A DNA stretch of 64,000 bases, taken from Isotricha intestinalis (taxonomy: Eukaryota; Ciliophora; Litostomatea; Vestibuliferida; Isotrichidae). The stretch's first letter is position 1, and each line of letters begins with the position of its first letter. Shown here one piece after another: positions 8,524 to 19,644 of the stretch. Location: positions 1 through 64,000 of the forward strand of contig JAJJLU010003486.1 of assembly GCA_023807065.1 (NCBI GenBank). The letters are read 5' to 3'. The notes under the pieces are model-generated. The model searched no databases. It was not told where the DNA came from and saw only the letters and a list, made by a program, of their open reading frames with translations. The position numbers were made by a program, and so were the translations under genes.

Positions 8524-10206
8524 TTAATTGTCAAAAAATGAGTTAAATTTATTTTCTCTTGTTTTTATATTTAATTTTTGGAATGAATTAGATAAAATGG
8601 AATTAATTCTTTTATTTTCATAAATATTTAAATTTTTATGACTAGGACTTTCATAATTAATTAAATCTAAAATATTTTCCATTTTTCTTTTAATCTTATT
8701 ATTTTTCCTTTTATTATTATTAACTTTATTCATAGAGAAAACTTTTCTTAAACGAGAAGGATAATTTTGAGATAAATTTTGATTTAATAAAGAATTTAAA
8801 TTAAAAGAATTAATACTAAAAATACTAGATTGATTTTTATCAAGAAAAGAATTTTTATTATTACTTATATTAGAAAATTTACTTTCATATTGTGTACTTC
8901 CTTGATTTTTAGAATTTATTTCATTTGTTAAATCTTTCAATTTTAAAACTGTTTTATTTAAATTTTTATTTACACTATTATTTTCTCTATTTATTTTTTC
9001 GATATAATCTACTTTTTCTTTTAATAATTTATCTAATTTTTCTGTTTTTAATTTATTTTTTGTTCTTTGTTTACTTGATAAATTTAAATGTTGGTTATGA
9101 TGATTATTTAAATTAACAGAATCATTTATTTTATTTTTATGATTTAATTGAAGAGAATAAGTAGAATTTTTATGTAATAAATATTTACTTTCATATAAAA
9201 TACCCTTTTCATTTTCTTCTTCTTCTTCATCATCACAAAAAATAGGATTCCATATATCAAAGCTTTTTTTTTCCCAAATAATATCATTATGATTAATTTT
9301 TCTTCTTAAATCAAATCTTAAAAATTTTAAAAAATCATCTTCATCTTCTTCACTATCTTTATCAATATTTTCAACAATAAAATCCATTCCAATACTATAA
9401 ACATTAAGTAATTTAATATTATTATTATTCGCTGAATAATTATTATCATAATTTAAAGATATTGAATTAAAATTAATATCTGAAATTAAACTATTATTTT
9501 TATTTGGATTTATATTATTTTCTTGACTATTAAATGCTGCAATATTATTAACTAAAGAATTTGTTGTGTTAAATAAACTTTTATTATAATTTGAATTCCT
9601 TGGAATTATTTTTATTTCTTTAAATATTTGTTCATTTTTTTTTCTATTTATACTATTTTCTAATTTGTTATTAAAATATTGTTGAATATAATTTTTGTTG
9701 TTTATACATAATAATTTGTAATGATTACTTTTTAAATATTGTTCACTTTCTTCATTAGTAAAATATTTTTTAAAATATTCAGAATATTCAATAATAATTT
9801 TAATTAATTTATCATTTTGAGAATCTTTTTCAATTAAAGAATCATTAATTAATTTATTTAATTCCTGAATATCATAATAAGAAGTTTGAAAAAGATATTT
9901 ATCACTTATAATTTCTTTTGATAAATGAGAAAAAGCAATTTTATCATTAGAACAATAAATACAAGAAAAAAGAGGTAAAGGAGTTAAATTTAATTCATCT
10001 TTATTTCTTTTTTTATGCTTTTTTTCTGTATTTATTATAATTTCTTCTTCTTCTTTTGAATTATCATTTGAATAATCAATTGAACTTATAATTGATTCAT
10101 TTTCAAAATTATTTCCAAAGTTATTTATTATATCTGTATTTTTATTTTCACTTATGTTTGATAATAATGATATATTAAAATCTTCTTTTATTTCATTTAA
10201 TTCCAT
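8524..10206 (-). CDS. Asn-rich protein with a PLPLFSCIYC motif
   Basis: 560 aa. Residues about 1-75 are acidic and Asn-rich. Residues about 75-175 look like a folded unit beginning with LTPLPLFSCIYCSNDKIAF and continuing with predicted helices. The CxxC could bind metal or be structural. The remainder is low-complexity Asn/Ser/Lys with an acidic patch (EDEDDFLKFLRFDLR) and a short coiled-coil-like part near residues 380-430. No membrane helix. Function unknown; I believe the N-terminal unit may recur in other protists, but this needs a search. Confidence 0.65.
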   Translation of the reverse strand: MELNEIKEDFNISLLSNISENKNTDIINNFGNNFENESIISSIDYSNDNSKEEEEIIINTEKKHKKRNKDELNLTPLPLFSCIYCSNDKIAFSHLSKEIISDKYLFQTSYYDIQELNKLINDSLIEKDSQNDKLIKIIIEYSEYFKKYFTNEESEQYLKSNHYKLLCINNKNYIQQYFNNKLENSINRKKNEQIFKEIKIIPRNSNYNKSLFNTTNSLVNNIAAFNSQENNINPNKNNSLISDINFNSISLNYDNNYSANNNNIKLLNVYSIGMDFIVENIDKDSEEDEDDFLKFLRFDLRRKINHNDIIWEKKSFDIWNPIFCDDEEEEENEKGILYESKYLLHKNSTYSLQLNHKNKINDSVNLNNHHNQHLNLSSKQRTKNKLKTEKLDKLLKEKVDYIEKINRENNSVNKNLNKTVLKLKDLTNEINSKNQGSTQYESKFSNISNNKNSFLDKNQSSIFSINSFNLNSLLNQNLSQNYPSRLRKVFSMNKVNNNKRKNNKIKRKMENILDLINYESPSHKNLNIYENKRINSILSNSFQKLNIKTRENKFNSFFDN

Positions 10207-10280
10207 TTTAATTTATTAAAAAAATATAAATTTATTAAATTAGAGGAATTCTTTTTTTTAAATTTTTTTTGTTTTTTTAT

Positions 10281-13200
10281 TTATTTTTTATTTATTTCAT
10301 TTTGAAGTCTTTCTCCAATATGATATATTATTTCAAAGTCTTTGAATAAAAAAGATGGGTTAAAATTAATTAATTCTTTATTTTTTAATTTAATTAAAAT
10401 GAAGAAAATAATGAAAAATCCAAATTTCTTTTTATCATAAATATCTTTCCATTCATTATTTTCATTTCTTTCATCTAAGAAAAAAGTAATTGAATTATGT
10501 AAAGTTTCCTCCTTTATTGATGAATAATTATTGAAAAGGAGATAAACAAATAAATATTCATTAAATAATTTATTTAACAAATCTCCTTCTTTATAAATAC
10601 ATTTTAAATACTTTTGTAAAAGAGTATTCATTGAATTAATTGAGCATTCATTTAAATTAAAAATACTATATTCATCAATAAAATTTTTTAATTTTTCATC
10701 AGATAAATTTTTACTTAATTCAGGAATAATTGAATTAAATTTAAATAATATAATTATATTAAATGCAGAATATAAATTATTTAATTGATATTCATAAATA
10801 TCATTTAAATATTCTTTCCTTGTTTCATTATTATAAATATATTTTATACAAGTGTAAATAGTATTTATGAAATTTGGAATATATTCAGTTGATAATTTAT
10901 TAATAAAGAAATTTTTTAATTTCGGATTTACTTCGTTTTTCTTTTTTGTATCATCTTGAATTTGCAATTTATCTTTTGATATTTTTAATAATAATTCACC
11001 ATAATAAACTAAATCTTTCTTAATTAATAATGGATTTTCTTTTAAATTATCTAATAAATAATTTTGAATATTTGATATTATATTTTCACAAATTTCTTGG
11101 GTTTCAATTTGATATGAATTATAAGAAATTAAATTATCTAGTAAATTATTTATTATATCAAATAAAGTTTTTAATTCTTCTTCTGAACAATCTCTAATAA
11201 TAATTCTAAATGTTTTATAATTAGAGAAGAGTCTTAAAGAAAAAATATTAACATCCATATTAATTAAAAATTTTAAAAGAAATGTAAAAATATTTGTTTT
11301 GAAATCATTATTTCTTATTCTTATTAAAGAATAATATTCAATCAATATATAATCAAAATTTAATAATTCTGGAAATTCAAAGAAAGTATTTGTAAAAAAG
11401 CAATTATCACATAAATAACAAAATATAGGTTGATTTTTTTCTAATTCATTCATTGAGAAAATATTATTTAAAAGAATTGAAATAAAAAAACAAGCACTTA
11501 CTTGATTTAAATTTTGATTAAATAAAGAATTTTTCCAAATTGTATTTATGATTAAATGCTTTTTAATTTGATTATTATTTTCTGTTTCTTCATTTCTTAA
11601 TAAAATACTAACTTCAAATTGACTTAAAGTATTCACTAAATTATTAATTAATAAAAGATTGAAAGGATTATCTTTAATATAAGAAAAAATCCCATTATTT
11701 TTTTCATAATTAATGTTAAAAGTATATTCATTTAATTTTGAAAAATCTTCTTCATTATCTTTTATTCTTTTATTAGCAATTAAATTAGTATGATCATTCA
11801 TAAAATAATTTAAATTGTGATATTTATATAAAATTTCATTAATAATTATTAAATTATAAGAATTTTTATCTTCAGATAATATTAATTCTAAAACATAATT
11901 GAACACTAAATTAATTTTATTTTCTAAAATTCTTTTTTCAGATTCATCACTATCTTGAATTAATATTGTATTTAAGGAATTATTTATATATTCTGAAATT
12001 AATGAAGAAAAAAATTTAATAACTCCAACAGCACATAAAATTTCTTTATTAATATCATTATTATCACTTAATAAAATATATTCATCAAAATCTAAACATG
12101 AAATAAAGTTTTTAAAAGAATTATATTTTTGTAAACAATCATTTCCATTAATAACAGATAATAAAGAAGGTAAATTTTTAGTTTTTTCAATTAAAGATTT
12201 TAAAATATCACTAAATTTATCATTATAATAATCAATTTTTTCTTGTAAATTAAAAGGTTTATCTTTTTGATAAATTTGAGAAATAAGTGAAATTGAAAAG
12301 AATGTTTTATTATCAAAGAATAAATTTAATCTTTTATCTTCAAAATCTTCTTTGAATTTTTCTAAAGATAAATTTAAAATAGAATCAAATAAAGAACCTT
12401 CATAAAATTTAGCATAAGTATAAATTGCATATTGTGCATTTTTACCATCTTCACTTTGTTCTTTTTTTAAAAATTCTTTAAAAAATTTAAAGAAAGCTTC
12501 AAAAACTTTTCCATTATTTGCATTAATACATAATTTAACTAATTTATCAATAGCATATTTTTTCCTTTGAATATTTTTAATAGATTTTTCTTTATATAAA
12601 GCAATTAATAATTTAAAGACTAAATTACTAACTTGTTCATTTCTTGAAAATTCAAGTAAATATTCATAGAAAATATCAATAATTTCATTTTTATTTTTTT
12701 CTTTAATAAATAAAGAATCATAAGATAAAAAAAGAGTATTTCTCATTATTTGAATTATTCCAATATACAAAACAGATTCTTGATAAACGGTATTGGTTTG
12801 TTTAATTATTTTTAAACAATTTTCTATTAATTCTCCATTTGTAATTGGTTGATTTGAATTAATTGAAATATCTAAAATAGAAGCAATAAAATCTATTATA
12901 AATAAAGATAATATTTCTAATAATTGATTATTTATTTCATTTAAATTTAATCTATTTAATATTTTTATTATATGATGAAATTTTACTTCGTTAAATAATA
13001 TAAATAATTCATCTGTATTTTCTAAAGATATTATTGATATTGTGTCTTTTATAATATAATCTAATAAAGTTAAAGTTGATAATTTTGATAAAGATGTTAT
13101 TTTATTTGATAAAGTTAAATTCACTTTTTGATATTTTGTTTCATCATTTATTATTGTTAATGTCATTGGTTTAGGATTAAAATCTTGTTGAATTGAAGTT

Positions 13201-14285
13201 ATTTTATTAAAATAAGATAAATTTTTATATATTATCCATTCATATATTGCACTCATTGATTTACCATTGAAAACAGTATTAATTAAGAATTTTATATGTT
13301 CGTTTGTATAAGTAAATTGAGATAAATAATATAAAGAAATTGGGAATATTTCATTAAAATTTTTATATCTTTTTGATTTGAAGAATTTATATAAATTTTC
13401 TATTATATCAATATTAAATGATTTATAATTAACTAAAAAATTAGTTAATTTAATTAAATAAGTATCAAACATATCATTATCAATATCTAATTTATTTTCA
13501 ATTAAATAATTAAGTAAAATAGAATGAAAAATAGCTGAGTCATCAACAATAAAAATATTACTTATTGAAATACTTTTTTCAATTAATTTATATCCAGTTT
13601 CATTTAAAGTTTTAATGATACAAATAACAATGTCTTTAATATCTTTTTCATTGTTGAAATATAAAAATAAATTAGCAGCACTTTTATATTTATTCATCAC
13701 AATAAATTTAGTAAATAAATCTAAAACAAGGAAAATATTATTTTCTGTTAATAAAATATCTTTATCTATTTTTCTCACAAAAATATATTTATTGATAATG
13801 CATTCAAAAGTCTTAATATCATTTTCAATGAAAAAAGAAAAAAGTTTTTTTCTTATTCCAACTAATTCTTCATTAATATCACTTTCAGATTCAAAAAATT
13901 CATCTAAAGCAATATCAATTAAATAATTGTTAGAATAATTTTTTTTAAAAGAAACACTATTATAATAATGAAGAAGTAAATTGAAAAAATATTTCTGAAA
14001 AATTTTTTCATTTTTCTTCTTACATAAATTAATAAAAGAATACATTAAATTTTTACTTTTGAGAATATCAGTTTTTTCTTTTAAAATATTCTCAAAAATT
14101 AATTTTATTGTACTTTCTGAATCTAAATTTAATGTATTTGAAAGTTTTTCTAATGAATTTATGAAATTTATTTTTATTCCTTCACATTTTTCATCAGTAA
14201 ACATTTTATTAAAATTAATACAATTTTTTGTAAAAAGTTTAACTGCTTCTTCTTTATTGATTTTCTCTTCTGCCTTAATAGACAT
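10281..14285 (-). CDS. Very large helical protein, unknown (1334 aa)
   Basis: Start chosen at the ATG at 14285 (MSIKAEEKINKEEAV). The open frame continues upstream to 14513, but that part is a run of Phe/Leu/Ile that reads the divergent promoter and the antisense of the channel gene, so it is not believable as protein. The chosen protein is almost entirely alternating short amphipathic helices with Leu, Ile, Asn and Lys, resembling an alpha-solenoid (ARM/HEAT-like) scaffold. I could not match a named family. There is no catalytic motif or transmembrane segment. It faces the K+ channel gene across a 119-bp spacer. Confidence 0.7.
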   Translation of the reverse strand: MSIKAEEKINKEEAVKLFTKNCINFNKMFTDEKCEGIKINFINSLEKLSNTLNLDSESTIKLIFENILKEKTDILKSKNLMYSFINLCKKKNEKIFQKYFFNLLLHYYNSVSFKKNYSNNYLIDIALDEFFESESDINEELVGIRKKLFSFFIENDIKTFECIINKYIFVRKIDKDILLTENNIFLVLDLFTKFIVMNKYKSAANLFLYFNNEKDIKDIVICIIKTLNETGYKLIEKSISISNIFIVDDSAIFHSILLNYLIENKLDIDNDMFDTYLIKLTNFLVNYKSFNIDIIENLYKFFKSKRYKNFNEIFPISLYYLSQFTYTNEHIKFLINTVFNGKSMSAIYEWIIYKNLSYFNKITSIQQDFNPKPMTLTIINDETKYQKVNLTLSNKITSLSKLSTLTLLDYIIKDTISIISLENTDELFILFNEVKFHHIIKILNRLNLNEINNQLLEILSLFIIDFIASILDISINSNQPITNGELIENCLKIIKQTNTVYQESVLYIGIIQIMRNTLFLSYDSLFIKEKNKNEIIDIFYEYLLEFSRNEQVSNLVFKLLIALYKEKSIKNIQRKKYAIDKLVKLCINANNGKVFEAFFKFFKEFLKKEQSEDGKNAQYAIYTYAKFYEGSLFDSILNLSLEKFKEDFEDKRLNLFFDNKTFFSISLISQIYQKDKPFNLQEKIDYYNDKFSDILKSLIEKTKNLPSLLSVINGNDCLQKYNSFKNFISCLDFDEYILLSDNNDINKEILCAVGVIKFFSSLISEYINNSLNTILIQDSDESEKRILENKINLVFNYVLELILSEDKNSYNLIIINEILYKYHNLNYFMNDHTNLIANKRIKDNEEDFSKLNEYTFNINYEKNNGIFSYIKDNPFNLLLINNLVNTLSQFEVSILLRNEETENNNQIKKHLIINTIWKNSLFNQNLNQVSACFFISILLNNIFSMNELEKNQPIFCYLCDNCFFTNTFFEFPELLNFDYILIEYYSLIRIRNNDFKTNIFTFLLKFLINMDVNIFSLRLFSNYKTFRIIIRDCSEEELKTLFDIINNLLDNLISYNSYQIETQEICENIISNIQNYLLDNLKENPLLIKKDLVYYGELLLKISKDKLQIQDDTKKKNEVNPKLKNFFINKLSTEYIPNFINTIYTCIKYIYNNETRKEYLNDIYEYQLNNLYSAFNIIILFKFNSIIPELSKNLSDEKLKNFIDEYSIFNLNECSINSMNTLLQKYLKCIYKEGDLLNKLFNEYLFVYLLFNNYSSIKEETLHNSITFFLDERNENNEWKDIYDKKKFGFFIIFFILIKLKNKELINFNPSFLFKDFEIIYHIGERLQNEINKK

Positions 14286-14404
14286 TAAAAAAAAATATGT
14301 AAAGATTAAAATAAATAATATATTATTTAAAAAAAATAAAAAACAATTTTTTTCAAATCTAAAAAGAAAATTTTCTTTTTTCTTACAAATAATATAATTT
14401 ATAA

Positions 14405-17400
14405 ATGGCATATTCTCCAATAATGAAAAAACCAGATAATCAAATAATGAAAGGAATAGCAAGATTAAAAACTTTAAAAAAAGAAGAAGAAAAACTAGAA
14501 AAAAGAGTATCAAATGATTCTTTAAATAATATAGAATTAAATATTAAAAATTTTATTTCAAAAGCTTTAGTAAATAATTCAAATGAAACAAAATATTTTA
14601 ATATAAATCAAGAATTAGAAGAAATAGAAAAAGCAAAAAAAAATCAATTAAAAGAAGAAGAAACTTTTACTAAATTAAGAGCGAAATATCCTATTGGAGA
14701 TCAAATTTTAACTTATGATGATATTAATACAAGTAATTTAATTGGTTTAAATCGTTTTAAACAAAAAAGAAAAAGATTTTCTTCTAATAATATATGTTTT
14801 AATCAAAGTTTTAATACTCCTAATCATTATTCTCCTAAAAAACATACTCTTGATTATACAGAAAAAAAAAATTTAGAAAGTTTTGTTAAAGTAAAAGTAA
14901 AAAAAAGAAATTCTGTGCAATTAAAATTTGATGATAATATTAATTATAAAAATAATATTTCAAATAATCATTTAGATTATACTTCTCCAAAGAATAAATT
15001 TCCATTACTAATATTTATTCAAAAGATGATTATTTACCAATTATTGATAAAGATTTAAAAAATATTAAAAAAAAACAATTAATTAAATATAGTTCTGTTT
15101 CTAAAATCCGCTCTCCTATTAAGGGATTATCTCAAAATTTTCTTCAATGGAGAAAAAAAAAAGGAAAACAAAAAGAAAAGCCAAAAATAATAAGAAAACA
15201 AAGAGAAAAAACTCAAGTAGTAAATAAAAAAAATTTATATCAAAGATTAATGAATTTAAATTATAAAAATGAAAAAAGAAGATTATATAATTCAACAATA
15301 ATAGGATTTAATAATAATTATAATAATAATATAAAAGTAATAAAAACAAAAACATTTAATTCTAAATCAAATGTATTTAAAGACATAAGAAAATCATCAG
15401 AAATAAAAGATGAAAATGATATAAGAAATATAATAAATATATCAGAAAATCAATATAATGAATTTTCAAAATATTGTTCTCAAATAAAAGAAAAATTATT
15501 ATTTTCTCCTAAAAAATCAATAAAAAAAAATCCAACACTTTCATCACAGAAAAAAATAGAAAAAATATTGAATGAAAACAATGAAAAAAATGAGCAAAAA
15601 AATACAAATATATTAACATTTATAGAGAAAAAAAATTATTTAGAAGAAGGTTTCCAAGAAAATGAATTAGGAAGTAATAGAGTAGATATAAAAAAATTTA
15701 AAGAAATTCAATATAGACATTTAGTAAGATTAAATAAATTAGTTTATGATTCTTTAAGTGATGAAGAGTCAGATGAAGAATTTGATGATTCTTTTTATAT
15801 TAATCCTAAATCAAAATTTAAATTTTATTTTGATTTAATTATCTTTATTTTAACTTGGTATAATATGATTATTCCTCCTATTTTTATTTGTTTTTATCCT
15901 CAAAAAAGTAATTTTTATAATTTTATGAATATTATCACTAATTTCTTTTTTATGAGTGATTTACTTTTAGGTTTTATTACTGCTTATTATGATATTGAAG
16001 AAAAATTCATTTGGAAATTACCTGATATTATTTTCAATTATTTAACTACTTGGTTTATTCCTGATTTATTATGTGCTTTTCCTTTTAGTTTTTTTTCAGA
16101 AAAACCTGAAAAGATAATTTCTACAAATGAATTTGAATTAAAATATTTACTTGATTTATTTAATTTAATTAAAGTATTTAAAATATATAATAATAACACA
16201 TTTTTCTTTCAATATAATAATTATATAATAAAAAAAACAAATTTACTTAAATTTTCCGAAACATCAAGATTTATATATTTATTTATAATATGTGGACATA
16301 TATTAGCATGTATATTTATTTTTTTATCTCATTTAGAAAATCCATCTTGGGTGACTCATCAAAATTTAATGAATAATTCAAAATTAGAAATATATATTTC
16401 ATCCTTTTATTATGTTTATGCAACAGTTTTCACAGTTGGTTATGGTGATATAGTATCAATAAATATATATGAAAGATTTTTTAATTTAATTTTATTAGTT
16501 GCTGGAATTATGGCTTATTCATATTCTGTTTCTTCATTAAGTAATTATGTTCAAAATGTTGATTCCAAAACTCAAGATTTTAATGATAAAATGGAAATAT
16601 TACATCATTTAAAATTAACTCATGAAAAAATGCCAAAAGCTTTATATGATAAAATAGCACGTTTTTTAAAATATAGATTAGAACATGTAGTAAGAGATAA
16701 AAATGAAATAATGGATAATTTACCAATAGGATTAAGAACAACATTAATAATGGAAATGTATAAACCAATAATAAAGAATTTCGTATTTTTCAAAACATAT
16801 AGTTCTTCTAATTTTATAATAAAAGTAATATTAGCGTTTAGGCCTTTATTAGTAATGAAAAATGAGAAATTAGTAAATGAAGGTGATTACCTTGAAGAAA
16901 TAATATTTGTAAAAAGAGGAACTTTAGCCTTAGAACTTCCTCTTCCAGTATTAATAAAAGATAAAGATATAGAAGATATAAATATTAAAAGAAGAAGAGC
17001 TTCTTTATTAAATATGGAATTTCCACAATATCCTATTAATAAAAGTTTAAGTAATCAAAAACCAAGAATAATTGATTTTAATAATGAAACTGTTCCTCAA
17101 AAAACAATGACTTTTGTAAGAGGAAAAGGATTAACTTTTAATCATACTTTTGGTAAAAAAAATAATAATAATAATAATAAAATTGATAAACCTATTCAAC
17201 AATATGTTAAAATTATTGAAATTAGGAAAAATGAACATTTTGGTGATATTTTAATGTTTTTAAATAGAAGAAGTCCTTTAAGTATGAAAGTAAAAAGTAA
17301 AACTGCAGAATTATTTTTATTAAATAAAACTGATGCTGTTGAAATATCTATGTCTTTTCCTAAAATATGGAGTTTAATTATAAAGAAATCTTTATTTAAT

Positions 17401-19032
17401 ATGGAACAAATTGAAAGATTAATTAATAAAACACTTTTCTTTTTTTTTCATCAAAATAAAAACAAAGAATATCGAGGATCCTATTATCAAAAAGATATTT
17501 CTAAACAAAATATATTTGTTAATTGTGATGAATTATATCCAAGTTTATCTTCTCAAGATTGTGAATTACAAAGTATTCCTTCAGTATCAGAAAATGTAAA
17601 TGATTCAGATAAAACAATAATTAAATCTAAAAGAAAAACAAATAGTAATGATAAAAGTGAAAATGACACTTCAATAAATAATAGTTTTTATGATTATGAA
17701 AATGGAAGTAAAAGTATAAGAAGTTATTCATCTAAAAATTCAAATGAACCTTTAAAAGGAAATAATCGATATTTAAATATAAATACTAATAATAATGATA
17801 ATATTAATAATAAAAGTTCATTTACTGATATTTTAAATAATGAAATTATTAATGAAGTTAATTCTGATGATGAAAAAGATTCTGTTTTTCAAAAAAAATC
17901 AAAAAAAAAATTTGGTAAAGATACTGAAAGAAAAAATACTCCTTCTAAAAAACCTAATAATGAAAGTAATGAGATTTCTTTTTCTCAATCTGATGAAAGT
18001 TCAAGTTCTTTTGAAAATAAAAGTAAAACTTTAAGTAAAACTTTAAAAGGAAAAGATGAAAATAATTATTTTATTAATTTATCTACTTTTTCTGATAATA
18101 ATTATAATACTTTATTTTATCCTTATTCTAAAGATGAAATTAATAATGAAGAATTGCCTTTTGAAAATTATAGTTTAAATTATCTTTTGGGAATTAATTC
18201 TTTTGATAAAAATTTTAATGGTATTGTTCCTAAAGAATATTTAAATGAGAATAATAATAATAAGTTTTCTTCTATAAAACCTAAAATTATTTTTAGAGAA
18301 AATGGTTTCTTTAATTTATTAACTTCTAAATTTTATTTTCAAATAAATTCAATCAAAGAGAAAAAAAATACAGGATTATCAATAATTTCTCATTCAAAAG
18401 AATATAAAATAATAAACATTGAATCTTTTACTTTAGATAACAATAAGAATAAAAATAATAATAATAATAATGATAAAGTTAAATTAACTGCAGTTTCAGA
18501 AAAAAATAATAAGATTATTCCTTTATTAAAAGTAGAAAAAGAAAAGAATGAAAGTAAAGAAAATGTAAATAGAACAAAATCAAATATTAATTTTCAAAGA
18601 CAATCAACAATTAATAGAACAGTTAAAGAGAAAAATTATGATAAAAGAATAAGTAAAAAAATGAATAATATAAAAATTAATAATAAATTTATGGAATCTG
18701 AAAAAAAAATAGATAGTAAAAATGAAAAAAAAAATAAGCCTTTATTTTCAGAAGGTACTTTAAATTTAATTGGAAAAAATATTGAAAGTTCTTCTCTTGC
18801 TTTAAATAATCCACAATTATTTTATAGAAATTATTTTAATAAAGTTGTTAGTGATGATAATCATGAAAAGAAAAAAAATTTTTCTTCTAAATTAAAAGAA
18901 ATCGAAAAGATTATTCATAGTCAAAAATCTAGAAGAGATACTAAAGATACTTTTGATATTAATATAAGTAATAATTTAAATAATAATGAGAAAACTAAAA
19001 ATAATGATAATATTGATAAAAGAAGCCTGTGA
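14405..19032 (+). CDS. Voltage-gated-type K+ channel with cyclic-nucleotide-binding domain (one frame break)
   Basis: Six-helix K+ channel of the EAG/HCN/CNG superfamily. Counting from the ATG at 15250: S1 about 191-214, S2 about 228-247, S3 about 258-276, weak S4 about 298-312 (few basic residues), S5 about 340-360, filter TVGYGD at 395-400, S6 about 408-432, C-linker to about 500, CNBD about 505-660 with an Asn-rich insert near 600, then a 590-aa Ser/Asn/Lys-rich tail. The ATG at 15250 is not the true start: the frame before it is coding back to about 15001, and the frame from the ATG at 14405 is coding up to about 15000. A single missing base in the A-rich run at 14994-15002 would join them (about 1542 aa). 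Weak S4 charge suggests weak or unusual voltage sensing. The stop is TGA. Confidence 0.88.
14990..15010 (+). other. Frame break in the K+ channel gene
   Basis: Upstream frame reads DYTSPKNKFP and downstream frame reads SITNIYSKDDYLPIIDKDLK. Both are coding-like, and each meets a stop just beyond this point. No GT-AG pair is available here, so an intron cannot explain it. Addition of one base in the short A/T runs repairs the frame. Confidence 0.7.
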
Positions 19033-19644
19033 TATTTTAATTATTAATATTTTAATCTATTTTATAATTTATATATTCAATATATTCAATATATTCATTC
19101 TTTTGTAGAAAAAACATATGTTAAGGGTTTGTGATTAATTATATTTTTATTATAAATAATTATTAATTTTAAATAAAAAATTATTTTTGATAATTTAAAT
19201 TGTATAACTATAAATCAAGAATTTAAAGTTAAATAAGAAAATTAACAATAATAAAAAATAAATTAAATAAATTCATTGTTAATATATCATAAACTCAAAT
19301 AATAATAATTTGATGAAAAAAAATTTGTCAATTTTAATTTTATAATTGGAATTAATCATTAGAAAATTCTTTTTTCATATAATTGAATTCTATAAATACC
19401 TTGATTATTTTATTTTTTCTATAATTTGATTATCCATTTTATGTTATATTTTGTGTTTTTATTTATTTATATTGAAAAAGTTAAAAGGGAAAATTCTGAA
19501 TCAATAAATTTTCAAATAAGTATTCTACTAGTATTAGAAACTTTATGTATTTTTATATAAAAAATAATTATATTATGTTATATATAAATTTAAGTAACAT
19601 TAATTAAATTGAAACTATTTAAAATTATATAATTTACACATACA
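19033..19644. other. Convergent intergenic stretch, 612 bp
   Basis: Lies between the 3' ends of the channel and BTB-like genes. It has stops in every frame, runs of A and T, and a small 9-bp tandem repeat at 19071-19097. No RNA gene is recognised. Confidence 0.5.
19071..19097 (+). repeat. 9-bp tandem repeat, three copies
   Basis: Three perfect copies of ATATATTCA just downstream of the channel stop codon. Probably simple slippage; no function is implied. Confidence 0.8.

Noticed and set aside
14286..14513. N-terminal extension of the 1334-aa gene upstream of 14285, very hydrophobic
   Set aside because: It overlaps the divergent promoter and the antisense of the channel's first exon. The Phe/Leu/Ile content is what T-rich non-coding DNA gives when translated, and MSIKAEEK is a normal start.
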